Below, piece by piece: positions 1-9,297 of a DNA stretch of 64,000 bases (position 1 is its first letter; each line of letters starts with the position of its first letter). The stretch comes from a bacterium (GTDB lineage Bacteria > Vulcanimicrobiota > Vulcanimicrobiia > Vulcanimicrobiales > Vulcanimicrobiaceae). The notes under the pieces are model-generated. The model made no database searches and had not been told where the DNA came from. It was given only the letters and a program-made list of their open reading frames with translations. The stretch spans positions 186,001 to 250,000 of the forward strand of contig JAJYRH010000001.1 in NCBI GenBank assembly GCA_021794205.1, given 5' to 3'. The position numbers and the translations under genes are program-made.

Positions 1-167
1 TCGCGCCGCTCTTCACGGTGCTGGGCGCGCTCGGTTGCATCTACCTCATTACCGGGCTCTCGCTGCCGACGTGGTTGCGGTTCGCGGCTTGGTTCGTCGT
101 CGGGCTCGCGGTCTATTTTCTTTACGGGTTTCACCGTTCGTTGCTTCGGCCGGAGCCGAAACCATGA
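1..167 (+). CDS. C-terminal end of an APC-superfamily amino-acid permease (partial)
   Basis: The frame is open from the left edge (first full codon at base 3) to a TGA at 165-167. The 54 visible residues form two hydrophobic segments, ending in a short Arg/Pro-rich cytoplasmic tail (HRSLLRPEPKP). The pattern of a Leu-rich helix, then LPTWLRFAAW, then a second helix ending VYFLYGFHRS is what the last helices of cationic amino-acid transporter (CAT/YfnA) permeases look like; this is family recognition from a short fragment. The stop overlaps the next ATG (ATGA), so it is translationally coupled to the EgtD-like gene. A cationic amino-acid permease would suit a histidine methyltransferase, but substrate is inference. 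Confidence 0.6.
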   Translation, partial: APLFTVLGALGCIYLITGLSLPTWLRFAAWFVVGLAVYFLYGFHRSLLRPEPKP

Positions 168-1195
168 ACGTCGCCGATTTCGGCGATCGGTATCGCGAGC
201 GTATTTGGGAGAACCATTTCGCCGAAGATTTCGAACGCGACGTCGTCGCCGGACTTCGCGCGGCGAACAAATCGATTCCATCGAAGTATCTCTACGACGC
301 GCTCGGTTCGGCGCTCTTCGATGCGATCGTCTTGCTGCCGGAATACGATTTGCCGAGGCGCGAGAACGCATTGTTGGATCGGTACGCCTCGCGCGTCGTC
401 GATCGTTCGAACGGCCGGCTTCGCCTGCTGGAACTTGGAAGCGGCAGCTCCCAGAAAACGCGAACGCTCATCGGCGCGGCGATCGAACGCCACGAATCCG
501 TCGAATATACCGCGATCGACATCTCGCTTGAAGCGGTGCGCGGCGCTGCGGTGCAATTGCTCGACCGCTACCACCAGGTCGAAGTTCGCGCTCTCGTCGG
601 CGACTATTTTCAGGTGCTTGGTGAGGTCGCGCCCCAGCCCGCGACGCTCGCGCTATTTTTAGGATCGAACTTGGGCAATTATCCCGGCGAGCGCGGCGTC
701 GCGCTTCTTCGCGCGCTCCGCGGGGCGCTCGCGCCCTCCGATACCCTTTTGCTCGGGGTCGACGTGCGGAAGGATCGCGCGCCGATGGAGCGCGCCTATA
801 ACGACGGCATCGGCGTCACCGCGGCGTTTTCGAAAAACGTACTAGCGCGCGTCAACCGCGATCTCGGTGCCGAGATCGATCTCCATAATTTCAACCATCT
901 CGCGCGTTTCGACGAAGGCACGGGAAGCGTCGAATCCTATCTCTTCGCCGATCGCGCCGCAGCGTATTCGCTTGGCGGCGATCGTGGGACGGTGCGCTTC
1001 GCGGCGGGCGAACGCATCCATATCGAATCGTCGCACAAATTTACGCGCGAAGAGCTACAGGAACTCGCGACCGCTTGCGGCTTCGTGGAGCGGGCCTATC
1101 TTCCCGACGAAGAAGCGGCGTTTGCGTTAGCGCTTTGGGAGCGCGCCGACGGTGCCGCCGGCCGAGGAGCTCCGTCGTTGGAACATCTCGAGTAA
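164..1195 (+). CDS. egtD: EgtD-family L-histidine N(alpha)-methyltransferase
   Basis: SAM-dependent methyltransferase of the EgtD family, which trimethylates histidine to hercynine, the first step of ergothioneine synthesis in the cytoplasm. Visible family signatures are the N-terminal block SKYLYDALGSALFDAI followed by LPEYDLPRREN (about residues 39-68), the SAM-binding LELGSGSSQKTRTLI, and GSNLGNYP in the middle of the protein. The length of 343 residues is normal (about 320-340). The ATG at 164 is chosen because it overlaps the permease stop as ATGA; an upstream in-frame Met would run through the permease. EgtB, EgtC and EgtE are not in the window, so hercynine rather than ergothioneine could be the end product. 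Its last 69 bp overlap the convergent permease gene. Confidence 0.85.
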   Translation: MNVADFGDRYRERIWENHFAEDFERDVVAGLRAANKSIPSKYLYDALGSALFDAIVLLPEYDLPRRENALLDRYASRVVDRSNGRLRLLELGSGSSQKTRTLIGAAIERHESVEYTAIDISLEAVRGAAVQLLDRYHQVEVRALVGDYFQVLGEVAPQPATLALFLGSNLGNYPGERGVALLRALRGALAPSDTLLLGVDVRKDRAPMERAYNDGIGVTAAFSKNVLARVNRDLGAEIDLHNFNHLARFDEGTGSVESYLFADRAAAYSLGGDRGTVRFAAGERIHIESSHKFTREELQELATACGFVERAYLPDEEAAFALALWERADGAAGRGAPSLEHLE

Positions 1196-1750
1196 GCGGA
1201 ACGCACTCTCGCTCGCCAGGGCGAGGGCGGCGACGCCGAGCGCGCCGTCGAGGAGCATCGCGCGGTTTTGCAAGGCGAAGCCCGTGAAAATGATCGCGCC
1301 GAGCCCGCTTCCACCGACGTAGCCCCCGAGCGTCGCCAACGCGATGCTGCCGAGCGTCGCAATGCGGAGACCGGAGAGAATTGCGGGCATCGCCGATGGA
1401 AGTTCGACGCGAAGCCGACGCCTCCACGGCGGCAGCCCCAGCGCGGCGGCGATTTCGCGTTGCTCTACCGGAATCGTCCGAATGCCGGCGACCGTACTGC
1501 GAAAGATTGCGTATAGTGCGTATGCAACGAGCGCGGTTTCGACGCTCGTGTCTCCGAGTCCGAGGAAACGTACGAGGACGGCGAGCAGCGCGAGCGACGG
1601 CACGGTGTAGAGCGCTCCCAGAAGAGCGGAGACGCCGCGTTCGGCGGTTGGGCGATCGGCAAGGAGCAGCGCCGACGGAATGGCGATGGCGGCGGCGACG
1701 GCGACGGCGACGGCGCAGAGCGCGATATGCGCGAGGATCGCGGAGATCAT
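1127..1750 (-). CDS. Betaine-type ABC importer permease (OpuBB/ProW-like), distal copy
   Basis: Inner-membrane permease of the osmoprotectant/quaternary-amine (OpuB/ProW) ABC class, 207 residues. It has about five hydrophobic helices and the BPD_transp_1 coupling loop, seen as EIAAALGLPPWRRRLRVELP, which docks on the ATPase. It is the last gene of a four-gene operon on this strand (permease, binding protein, ATPase, permease) and overlaps the ATPase gene by 4 bp. The last 20 or so residues are low-complexity and are read antisense to the end of egtD, so the tail is probably a run-on to the next stop. The substrate is a trimethylammonium compound by family, not proven here. Confidence 0.85.
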   Translation of the reverse strand: MISAILAHIALCAVAVAVAAAIAIPSALLLADRPTAERGVSALLGALYTVPSLALLAVLVRFLGLGDTSVETALVAYALYAIFRSTVAGIRTIPVEQREIAAALGLPPWRRRLRVELPSAMPAILSGLRIATLGSIALATLGGYVGGSGLGAIIFTGFALQNRAMLLDGALGVAALALASESAFRLLEMFQRRSSSAGGTVGALPKR

Positions 1751-2544
1751 CGTCGGCCCTCACGTTCGTCGAGACGTGCGAGGCGATAGCGATGTAGGAG
1801 CTCGTCGCCGCGAAGCAATTCGGCCGTGAAGGCATCGGGCGGCGCTTCGAGCAAGGCGCGCGGCGATCCGATCGCCTGCAGGCGGCCATCGCGCATGACG
1901 GCGATGCGATTCCCTAATAGGAGCGCCTCGTCAACGTCGTGCGTGACGAAAAACGTCGTGGTGCGCGCTTCGCTGAGAACGGCGAGTAACTCGGATTGCA
2001 GGTGCGGGCGCAAGATCGGGTCGACCGCCCCGAACGGTTCGTCGAGCAAGAGCAGGCGAGGATAGGCGATGAGCGCGCGAGCGATGCCGACGCGCTGCGC
2101 CTGGCCGCCCGAGAGTTCGCGTGGCCGACGAGAGCGATAGGTCGGGGGATCGAGACGGACGGCCGCGAGCAATTCGTCGATGCGCGTATTCGTGCGCTCG
2201 CGCGTCCACCCAAGCGTTTCGGGCACGAGGGCGAGATTTTCGGCGACCGTAAGGTGAGCGAAGAGACCGACGCCCTGAATCGCATAGCCGATGTTTCGCC
2301 GGAGCGCCCCGAGTTCGAACGAACGAACGTCGCGCCCATCGATGGTGACGCAGCCTTCGCTGAGTTCGACCAAGCGATTGATGCAGCGAAGAAGCGTGCT
2401 CTTTCCCGATCCCGATGCGCCGACTATCGCGAGCAATTCGCCGGGCTCGACCTGGAGCGAAAGATGTTCGAGAGCCGGTGCTGTGCTCCCCGGAAAACGG
2501 ACGGAGGCGCGATCGAAGGAGACGGAGTAGGGTGCGTCGCTCAT
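1747..2544 (-). CDS. Betaine-type ABC importer ATPase (OpuBA/ProV-like)
   Basis: Cytoplasmic ATPase that powers the OpuB-type importer. Walker A is GASGSGKST (near residue 40), the signature is LSGGQAQRVGIARAL, Walker B is LLLLDEPFGAVDP, and the switch region is FFVTHDVDEAL. The 265-residue length ends soon after the nucleotide-binding domain; the tandem CBS domains that let ProV/OpuAA sense ionic strength are absent, which argues for an OpuB-like transporter without that osmotic gate. The start at 2544 (MSDAPYS) is fixed by the ATGA overlap with the binding-protein stop; a longer reading of the same frame upstream would run antisense-like through two genes and is rejected. Confidence 0.9.
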   Translation of the reverse strand: MSDAPYSVSFDRASVRFPGSTAPALEHLSLQVEPGELLAIVGASGSGKSTLLRCINRLVELSEGCVTIDGRDVRSFELGALRRNIGYAIQGVGLFAHLTVAENLALVPETLGWTRERTNTRIDELLAAVRLDPPTYRSRRPRELSGGQAQRVGIARALIAYPRLLLLDEPFGAVDPILRPHLQSELLAVLSEARTTTFFVTHDVDEALLLGNRIAVMRDGRLQAIGSPRALLEAPPDAFTAELLRGDELLHRYRLARLDEREGRR

Positions 2545-3410
2545 CGATTCGCGTGAAGGAACGTGCGTGCCACCGACGCGGGCGATGCTTGCTCGGCTTC
2601 GATGCGCTCGTTCATCGCCGAGACCGCTTGCGTCGTAAGCCGCGCCGAGAGCGCATCGAGCCGCTCGCGTAGAATGGGAAAACGAGCGAGCGTCGCTTCG
2701 CGAACGACCGGCGCGGCGTGATAGGCCGGCCAAAAATGGCGGTCGTCGCGAAGCACGACGAGCTTGTGCGCGGCGATCGTGCCGTCGGTCGTGAACGCGG
2801 TGGCGACGTCGGCTTTGCCGTCGAGCAGGGCTTCGTATTTTAACGCGATGTCGTACGTCCGAACCGACGCGAAATGGAAGCCTCCATAGAAACGTTGCAA
2901 CCCGGGTAGGCCGTCGGGGCGGGCGAGAAACTCTTGGATCGTCGCGAGGCGTAACTGGGGTGCGAGCCGAGAACACTCCGAGAGCGTCGTAAGATGGTAG
3001 CGCTCGGAGAGCGCGCGCGTCGACGCAAGGCCCTGCGAATCGTTCATCGGTGCGGGCGTCAACCACGTCGCAGAATATCGGGCGCGAAAGGCCTGCCGAA
3101 GCAGCGCGAGCAGTGTCGCGCCGTCGTTCATTGGAGCGTGGTGCAAAACGTCGATGAGCGCGGTACCGGTATATTCGGGATAACAATCTATATCGCCGCG
3201 TTCGAGCGCCGCCAAAGCAATTTGCGTGGACCCGAGATTGAAGCGGCGTTCGACCGCAAGGCCGGCGCCTTCGAGCGTCTGCGCGTACAACTCGGCGAGC
3301 AGGATCGACTCGGCGAAGTTTTTCGAACCGATGCGTACCGATTGCGTCGGCGAGCAGCGTGCGAGCGCGAACGCGCCGCCGATTGTTGCCAGTGCGGTAA
3401 TGCGACGCAT
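2541..3410 (-). CDS. OpuBC/OsmF-type substrate-binding protein
   Basis: Periplasmic binding protein of the OpuBC/ProX/OsmF fold, 289 residues. The opening IGSKNFAESILLAELYAQ and the block ERGDIDCYPEYTGTALIDV are hallmarks of this family, whose known ligands are glycine betaine, choline, carnitine and, for the EgtU branch, ergothioneine. The N-terminus is a short hydrophobic signal with a Cys in the context FALARCSPT; an Arg directly before the Cys is not a standard lipobox, so lipidation is doubtful. It overlaps the upstream permease stop (TGATG) and the downstream ATPase start (ATGA). The adjacency to egtD makes hercynine or ergothioneine worth considering as ligand. Confidence 0.88.
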   Translation of the reverse strand: MRRITALATIGGAFALARCSPTQSVRIGSKNFAESILLAELYAQTLEGAGLAVERRFNLGSTQIALAALERGDIDCYPEYTGTALIDVLHHAPMNDGATLLALLRQAFRARYSATWLTPAPMNDSQGLASTRALSERYHLTTLSECSRLAPQLRLATIQEFLARPDGLPGLQRFYGGFHFASVRTYDIALKYEALLDGKADVATAFTTDGTIAAHKLVVLRDDRHFWPAYHAAPVVREATLARFPILRERLDALSARLTTQAVSAMNERIEAEQASPASVARTFLHANR

Positions 3411-4009
3411 CAGGTGCGCGCCTCGGCGCTGCGAACCAAGAGCGAGAGCAGTGCGTCGACGGCGAATGCGAGCGCGGCGACCGTCGCCGCCGTTGCGAGC
3501 AAGAGCGTTTCGTTTCCGGTTTGCAGGCCTCGAACGATCCCGTCGCCGAGGCCGCCGCCGCCGATAAATGTGGCGAGGGTCGCGCTGGCGATGCACTCGA
3601 CACCGGCGGTGCGCAGGCCGGCAAGCGCGAGCGGTGCCGTTGCGGGCACCTCGACGCGAAGGAAGCGCGTTCGAGCTGCGAGGCCCAACGCATCGGCGAC
3701 CTCGCGCTGCGCGGGCGTCAGCGCGCGCATTCCGGCATCGACCGAGATCGCGATGGGAGGCAGCGCGAGCAGCGCGAGCGCGAGGACGGCCGGTAGGCGC
3801 CCGACTCCCAGCCACGGGAGCAGCAAGGCGAGCACGGCGATCGTCGGTAGGCTACGTGCGATGCCGACCCCGCCGAGCGTCGCGGCGCGGACGAAGCGCG
3901 TTTTTGCGGTCAGCAGCGCGAGCGGTACCCCTACCAACGTGGCGATTGCGAGCGCGGCCCCGGCGATTTCGAGGTGCGCGCCCGCCTCGACGAGTAAATC
4001 GGAGAGCAT
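3410..4009 (-). CDS. Betaine-type ABC importer permease (OpuBD-like), first gene of operon
   Basis: Second inner-membrane permease of the same importer, 199 residues, with several hydrophobic helices and a coupling loop (REVADALGLAARTRFLRVEVP). OpuB/OsmU systems commonly carry two permeases that form a heterodimer; here they are split to the two ends of the operon (permease, binding protein, ATPase, permease). It heads the operon; the start at 4009 lies 44 bp from the divergent ppk1 start, so both promoters must sit in that short gap or overlap the coding ends. Confidence 0.87.
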   Translation of the reverse strand: MLSDLLVEAGAHLEIAGAALAIATLVGVPLALLTAKTRFVRAATLGGVGIARSLPTIAVLALLLPWLGVGRLPAVLALALLALPPIAISVDAGMRALTPAQREVADALGLAARTRFLRVEVPATAPLALAGLRTAGVECIASATLATFIGGGGLGDGIVRGLQTGNETLLLATAATVAALAFAVDALLSLLVRSAEART

Positions 4010-4053
4010 CGAGGCTAGAGTTTCGCTCGCGCTCGGCGAATCCCGCGAAAACG

Positions 4054-6162
4054 ATGCTCCAGCGATTCGAAGCCGCCGTACCGCCGCAAAACGCGGAACG
4101 CGGTGATGCCGAGCTTTTTTTCAGCCGCGAACTCTCGTGGCTGGCTTTCAACGAGCGCGTGCTCGAAGAGGCGCTCGACGCAAAAAATGCTCTGCTCGAA
4201 CGCCTGAAGTTCGTCTCCATATTTGGGACGAACCTCGACGAATTTTTTATGATTCGCGTCGCCGCGATCAAGCAACAGATCGCCGCCGGCGTAACCACGC
4301 GCTCCGACGACGGGCGTCTCCCCGCCGAGCACCTCTCGGCGATCTCCGCGAGCATTCGCGAGACGTTGCCGCGACAAATGCAGGTGCTGCGTGAGGAACT
4401 CTTCCCCGCCATCGCCGCGACGGGCGTGCGCATTCTCGCGGTCACCGATCTCGACGAGGAGCGCGCCCGCACGGTCGAACACGTTTTTGACGAACGCATT
4501 TTCCCGGTCCTCACGCCGCTCGCGGTCGATAGCGGACATCCGTTTCCCTATATTTCGAACCTCTCGCTTTCGTTAGCGGTCGAGCTCGAAGAAGTCACTC
4601 CCGAAGGTATCGACGTCCATTTCGCGCGCGTCAAAATACCTCCGACGCTGCCGCGTTTTATCGAAATTTCCGAAAGTGCGCCCGGCGAGCGGAGTTTCGT
4701 GCTCATCGAGGATGCGATCGCGCATCACCTCGACGCGCTATTTCCGGGGATGACCGTGCGCGCTTCATATCTGTTCCGCGTAACGCGCGACGCCGACCTC
4801 GACCTGCAGGAAGACGAGGCCGACGATTTGCTTCAGGCGATCGAATCGGAGCTGCAGAAGCGCCGTTTCGGCGAGCCCGTGCGCCTCGAAGTGGAGCGCG
4901 GCATTCCCGAAAACTTGCGCGCGTTTCTTCTCGATGCGCTCGACTTGAGCGAATCGGATTGCTACGATATCGACGGTTTTATGGGGCTGAGCGATTTAAT
5001 GTCGCTCTATCGCCTTGCGGGGCACGACGAATTGCGCGATCTTCCGTACACGCCGGCGATTCCGGCGCGGCTTCGCGGGGTGACCGATCTCTTCGCGGCG
5101 ATTCGCGAAGGCGATATTTTTTTGCATCATCCGTACGATTCTTTCGATCCGGTCGTGCAATTCATACAGACTGCGGCGAACGACGAACGCGTTTTAGCGA
5201 TTAAAGCGACGCTCTATCGTACCTCTGGGAGCGATTCTCCGATCGTGCGCGCGCTCTTAGAGGCGGCGGAGAACGAAAAGCAAGTGGCGGTGGTAATCGA
5301 GCTCAAAGCGCGCTTCGATGAGGAAAATAACATCGAATGGGCGCGGCGCCTCGAGCGTGCGGGCGTCCATGTCGTCTATGGATTCCCTGGCCTAAAGGTG
5401 CATGCGAAGGCGTTGTTGGTCGTTCGCGAAGACGACGACGGCATCCGTCGTTACATGCATTTCGGAACCGGGAACTACAATGAAAAAAGCGCCCGGCTCT
5501 ACACGGATTTCAGTCTCTTTACGGCGCGCGCGCGCCTCGGGGCGGACCTCGCGCAGATGTTTAACGCGCTCACCGGTTTTGCCAAGGTCACCGATTACGA
5601 CGAGTTGCTCGTCGCTCCGGTAACGTTACGGCGCGAAATTCTCGCGGCGATCGATCGGGAAACCGAGCATGCAGAGGCCGGGCGCCCATGCGGGATTCGA
5701 GCGAAGCTCAACGCGCTCACCGACAAAGAGGTGGTGCGCGCGCTCTATCGCGCGTCGCAGGCCGGGGTGCCGATCGATCTCTTAGTGCGCGGGATGTGCA
5801 CGCTGCGCCCCGGCGTCCCGGGTTTGAGCGAGAGCATTCGCGTTCGTTCCATCGTGGGGCGCTTTCTCGAACACTCGCGCCTCTTCGCCTTCACCGACGG
5901 TGGTACGCGCAAGCTCTTCATCGGTAGCGCCGACTGGATGGGGCGCAATCTGGATCGTCGCGTCGAGCTCGCGGTGCCCATTGAGGACCGCGAGATGGCG
6001 GCGGAGTTGGATCGCCTCCTCGCGTCGGTGCTCTTCGCCGATACGCAGCGGTCGCGCGAACTGCTCCCCGACGGGAGCTATCGGCGTCTCGCGGTGCGCT
6101 CGGGGGCGGGGATTGACGCTCAGGGCGAGCTCCTCCGGCGTCGCGAGCGCTCGCTTTCTTAA
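4054..6162 (+). CDS. ppk1: Polyphosphate kinase 1
   Basis: Reversibly polymerises the gamma phosphate of ATP into polyphosphate. The 702-residue length is typical. The N-terminal domain has FFSRELSWLAFNERVLEEA; the catalytic PLD-like domain shows GLKVHAKALLVV, whose His is the phosphorylated residue in the family, and YMHFGTGNYNEKSARLYTD. A C-terminal HxK-like domain ends in FIGSADWMGRNLDRRVE. The ATG at 4054 is chosen because the family begins shortly before FFSRELSW; the frame is open far upstream but there it lies opposite the ABC permease. It is monocistronic and divergent from the importer operon. Confidence 0.95.
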   Translation: MLQRFEAAVPPQNAERGDAELFFSRELSWLAFNERVLEEALDAKNALLERLKFVSIFGTNLDEFFMIRVAAIKQQIAAGVTTRSDDGRLPAEHLSAISASIRETLPRQMQVLREELFPAIAATGVRILAVTDLDEERARTVEHVFDERIFPVLTPLAVDSGHPFPYISNLSLSLAVELEEVTPEGIDVHFARVKIPPTLPRFIEISESAPGERSFVLIEDAIAHHLDALFPGMTVRASYLFRVTRDADLDLQEDEADDLLQAIESELQKRRFGEPVRLEVERGIPENLRAFLLDALDLSESDCYDIDGFMGLSDLMSLYRLAGHDELRDLPYTPAIPARLRGVTDLFAAIREGDIFLHHPYDSFDPVVQFIQTAANDERVLAIKATLYRTSGSDSPIVRALLEAAENEKQVAVVIELKARFDEENNIEWARRLERAGVHVVYGFPGLKVHAKALLVVREDDDGIRRYMHFGTGNYNEKSARLYTDFSLFTARARLGADLAQMFNALTGFAKVTDYDELLVAPVTLRREILAAIDRETEHAEAGRPCGIRAKLNALTDKEVVRALYRASQAGVPIDLLVRGMCTLRPGVPGLSESIRVRSIVGRFLEHSRLFAFTDGGTRKLFIGSADWMGRNLDRRVELAVPIEDREMAAELDRLLASVLFADTQRSRELLPDGSYRRLAVRSGAGIDAQGELLRRRERSLS

Positions 6163-6200
6163 TCTCCCCCTAATCTTTCGAGGGTAAACTCAGCATAGTT

Positions 6201-6231
6201 CGGGGGCGCCTGCGCCATGGCGCCGACCCCG
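6201..6231 (+). terminator. Strong hairpin after ppk1, no U-tract
   Basis: Ten paired bases form a stem: CGGGG (6201-6205) pairs with CCCCG (6227-6231) and GCGCC (6206-6210) with GGCGC (6219-6223), around an 8-base loop and a 3-base bulge. It lies 39 bp after the ppk1 stop and 18 bp before the receptor gene's Shine-Dalgarno. With no T-run after it, it may be a processing or attenuating structure in the receptor leader rather than a classical terminator. Confidence 0.4.
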
Positions 6232-6248
6232 GATTTCTCGTTTCATAC

Positions 6249-6263
6249 AGGAGGTTTGCTCTG
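6249..6263 (+). promoter_or_regulatory. Perfect Shine-Dalgarno AGGAGG with a CTG start codon
   Basis: AGGAGG at 6249-6254 sits six bases before a CTG at 6261 that is in frame with the TonB-dependent receptor. From that CTG the translation gives a typical signal peptide (STLTRLLLVAAIAAFTVG, then SAA). No ATG, GTG or TTG in that frame lies between the Shine-Dalgarno and the signal peptide; the first GTG (6393) would remove the signal peptide. Confidence 0.75.
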
Positions 6264-9146
6264 AGTACACTCACTCGACTCCTGCTCGTCGCGGCTATCG
6301 CCGCGTTCACCGTTGGACCCGTCAGCGCGGCAACGGTTCAGAACGCGTCGCATCGCCTCGTCGCACAGGCAGCATCGCAAAGCACCGGAATCGTGAGCGG
6401 CTCGCTCCACGATGTCTCCGGCGCTCCGGTCGCGGGGGCGACGATCGCCGTCCGCGGCCCCAAGACGTATTACGCCCTCTCCGATGCGAAGGGGAGTTTC
6501 ACGATCTCCGACATCGCGCCGGGAGTCTACGAAATTATCGTGACCAAGCCCGGTTATCAGACCGCGACCGATACCGATTATACGGTTGTTGCCGGGCAGA
6601 GCCAGAGCGTCGTCGTTACGATGCATGCGGAGACGTTTTCCTCGCTGCGGACGATCGCAACGGTTCGCGCCGTCGGCCGCGGAACGTTTAACACGACGCC
6701 GGCGGCAGTGAATGTCGTCTCGTCGGCGACTTACGCAAACCAAGGCGCAGTTCAGGTGACGCGCGTGCTCAGCCAGGTGCCGGGCGTGCAAATTTCCTTC
6801 CCTTCGAGCGGTGCGAATGCCGCGGTTCCAGGTTCCATTACGGTTCCCGATATTCGCGGCGCGGGTTCGTTTGAGACCGCAACGTTGATCGACGGGCATC
6901 CGCTCTCGGTCGGCACCTACGGGGATTACGTGACGACGTTCCTCAACCCGTATATGTTTTCGAATACCGAGGTTGTGAAAGGCCCCGGCGCTACGGTTCC
7001 GGTCAACTATGCGATCGGCGGAACCTTAAACTTTCGCACGAAGGATCCCACCTATAAACCCACCCCCGACATCGCCCTCGGCATTACGAATCACGGCGGT
7101 ACGTTCTCGAATTTCGGGTTCTCCGACACCGTGAGCCGCCTCGGCTTGGTCTTCGATGTCGCGACGCTCGACGATCCCTCTGTGTTGGGTACCCAGTCGG
7201 TCTATTACGATCCGTCGGTTACTACCACATACGATGCGGGCACGAATCAAAAGCTGACCGGATATAACGGAACCAGCCTTTACAGCGCCGTCCCCGGCAC
7301 GTCCTCGTATATTCAAACGGCATATCCACTCGTCGCCTGTTGTTACAACGTTCAAGGCCAGTATACGCAAACCGCCGAGTTGGTGAAGTTCCGTTACAAA
7401 CTCTCGGATGCAACGACGGCAACGGTGAGCTACCTCGGCTCGCAGACCTTCTCCGATCAAAACGGCAACACCGGAAACCTCACGCTCGGCACCTTCTCGC
7501 CGCTCGCCGGGTACACGGGAAGCCTCGCTCCCGGTGGTTCGCTTGGCGTGAATTACCTTCACACCGGTGGAACCGATCAAGAAATCAATAACGAGCCGAT
7601 TCTACAAGGAGAGGTTCGCTCGACGTTGGGGCGCGACACCGTGCTCGCGCGATATTATCACGCTTCGATTCTGCGCCAAATTACCGAAGGCAACCCGAGC
7701 GGAGCGCCCGATATGGTAACGCAGACACTCTACGGGTCCTCGTGTCCCGGGAAGGTCGCGAATAACGTCTGCCCCGTCGCGCCGGTGTTCTACAACGGTA
7801 CGCCGGTGACGCTCGCGGTTCACAGTAGCTACCTGCAGACCGAGCAAGACGCGCTCTCGGGGATTTCGTTTCTCTACCTCCACCCGATCGGCAGCAACAC
7901 GTTGAGTTTCGGAGTCGACCAGACCGTCTCGACGACAACTTCGTTTTCGCAGACGACGTATCCGAACGTCAGTCTCCCGACCGGTTCTGCACAGAAATTC
8001 ACGACGCTGACGCTGCGCGGACACTTCCGCATCAATCCGAAATTGAGCGGCTATGCGACGCTCTACCAAAACATCTACAACAGCACGTATCCAATCTCGT
8101 GCCCGTTCTCGGGTCAATATAACAATTGTGCGATCGACGGATCGAATGAGGTGTTTTCGTCGACTACCAACACGCATTTCGACGATCGATTCGCCATGAC
8201 GTATCGACCGAATAGCAATACGGTAGTGCGTTTTGCCGCAGGCTCGGCGATCGCGCCTCCCTATCTGCTCTTGTTGAGCCAGATTTCGGGGCCGGTAGCA
8301 AATTACAATAGCAGCGGTGGCTTCGCCACTCTAACGCAAAACAACGGTTCGTTGAAACCTGAAACGTCCTTTGGCTACGATCTCGGTGCGAGCGTACGGT
8401 TGCCGAAATTCACTTCGGTGCTATCGGCCGATCTCTATCTCACGAATCTCTATAATAAATATTTTAGCCAAGGCTCTCCGAGCCCGTATACCTGCGCGAG
8501 CACCCAAATTCAGTGTTACGATAGTAGTGGTTCCGCGGTCGTGAGCAACGCCCCGGTATTCTATGAAACGAACATCAATCTTAGTAACGCGCGCTTTCAG
8601 GGTTTAGAAATTGGGCTTCGGAGTCTCCCCCATTTCGGGCTTGGGTACAAGCTTGAAGGCGATCTTTCGCGTGGATACGTCTACAATCTACCGCCGTATT
8701 TTTATTGTTCGAACCCGGGACCGAACTGCAAACTGAACCAAAACCTTAACGTCATCGCCAACCAGAACTTCAATGGCGGCGGCATTGGGTACGGCAGCAC
8801 GATCGGCTCGATGAACACGCGCCTGCCATACGCGCAGGCAAATCTCGAACTGAACTATCGCACCGCCCGCGGCCTCTATGCCGCGATCGGCGACACGCTC
8901 TACGGGAATAATAACTCGTTGAATCGCGCGCCGTTCGGTATCGGCTACGTTACTTTGCGCGTACCGATCGACAAACGCTTCAACTTCCAAGTCTCCGGTG
9001 ATAACATCTTCAACGCCTACAATGGGCTCTTCCCGGTCTATGGCGGAGGCCTTCCCATTTCGCTCGCCAACGGTTCGCAAGCGGCAACCGTGGGCAACGT
9101 TCTCGGGCCGGCAACGTACCGCTTCATCCTAACGACGAGATTCTAA
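6261..9146 (+). CDS. TonB-dependent receptor with N-terminal carboxypeptidase-regulatory-like domain
   Basis: Outer-membrane active transporter, about 961 residues from a CTG start. After the signal peptide comes a CarboxypepD_reg-like beta-sandwich (about residues 45-125, GSLHDVSGAPVAGATIAV onwards), then a plug domain (AVNVVSSATYANQG, RVLSQVPGVQISF, NTEVVKGPGATVPVN) and a 22-strand-type barrel rich in Tyr/Asn. It ends in the aromatic C-terminal signature RFILTTRF recognised by the BAM machinery. This shows the cell has an outer membrane. It stands alone with no visible TonB/ExbBD partner or nearby siderophore or sugar genes, so the substrate is unknown. Confidence 0.87.
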   Translation: MSTLTRLLLVAAIAAFTVGPVSAATVQNASHRLVAQAASQSTGIVSGSLHDVSGAPVAGATIAVRGPKTYYALSDAKGSFTISDIAPGVYEIIVTKPGYQTATDTDYTVVAGQSQSVVVTMHAETFSSLRTIATVRAVGRGTFNTTPAAVNVVSSATYANQGAVQVTRVLSQVPGVQISFPSSGANAAVPGSITVPDIRGAGSFETATLIDGHPLSVGTYGDYVTTFLNPYMFSNTEVVKGPGATVPVNYAIGGTLNFRTKDPTYKPTPDIALGITNHGGTFSNFGFSDTVSRLGLVFDVATLDDPSVLGTQSVYYDPSVTTTYDAGTNQKLTGYNGTSLYSAVPGTSSYIQTAYPLVACCYNVQGQYTQTAELVKFRYKLSDATTATVSYLGSQTFSDQNGNTGNLTLGTFSPLAGYTGSLAPGGSLGVNYLHTGGTDQEINNEPILQGEVRSTLGRDTVLARYYHASILRQITEGNPSGAPDMVTQTLYGSSCPGKVANNVCPVAPVFYNGTPVTLAVHSSYLQTEQDALSGISFLYLHPIGSNTLSFGVDQTVSTTTSFSQTTYPNVSLPTGSAQKFTTLTLRGHFRINPKLSGYATLYQNIYNSTYPISCPFSGQYNNCAIDGSNEVFSSTTNTHFDDRFAMTYRPNSNTVVRFAAGSAIAPPYLLLLSQISGPVANYNSSGGFATLTQNNGSLKPETSFGYDLGASVRLPKFTSVLSADLYLTNLYNKYFSQGSPSPYTCASTQIQCYDSSGSAVVSNAPVFYETNINLSNARFQGLEIGLRSLPHFGLGYKLEGDLSRGYVYNLPPYFYCSNPGPNCKLNQNLNVIANQNFNGGGIGYGSTIGSMNTRLPYAQANLELNYRTARGLYAAIGDTLYGNNNSLNRAPFGIGYVTLRVPIDKRFNFQVSGDNIFNAYNGLFPVYGGGLPISLANGSQAATVGNVLGPATYRFILTTRF

Positions 9147-9297
9147 CGGCTCTCGATCGGCGCGCGGCGTCGGTGCGAAAGAGCTGGACTTGCATCTGCG
9201 AGCCCAGCTCTTTCGCTTTTGCGGCGTTGTCGCGCCGTGTTCGTTGTCCATGTCATGCCGAGTAGGTTGTCCTTGTCACGCCGAGTAGGGTGCCGAT

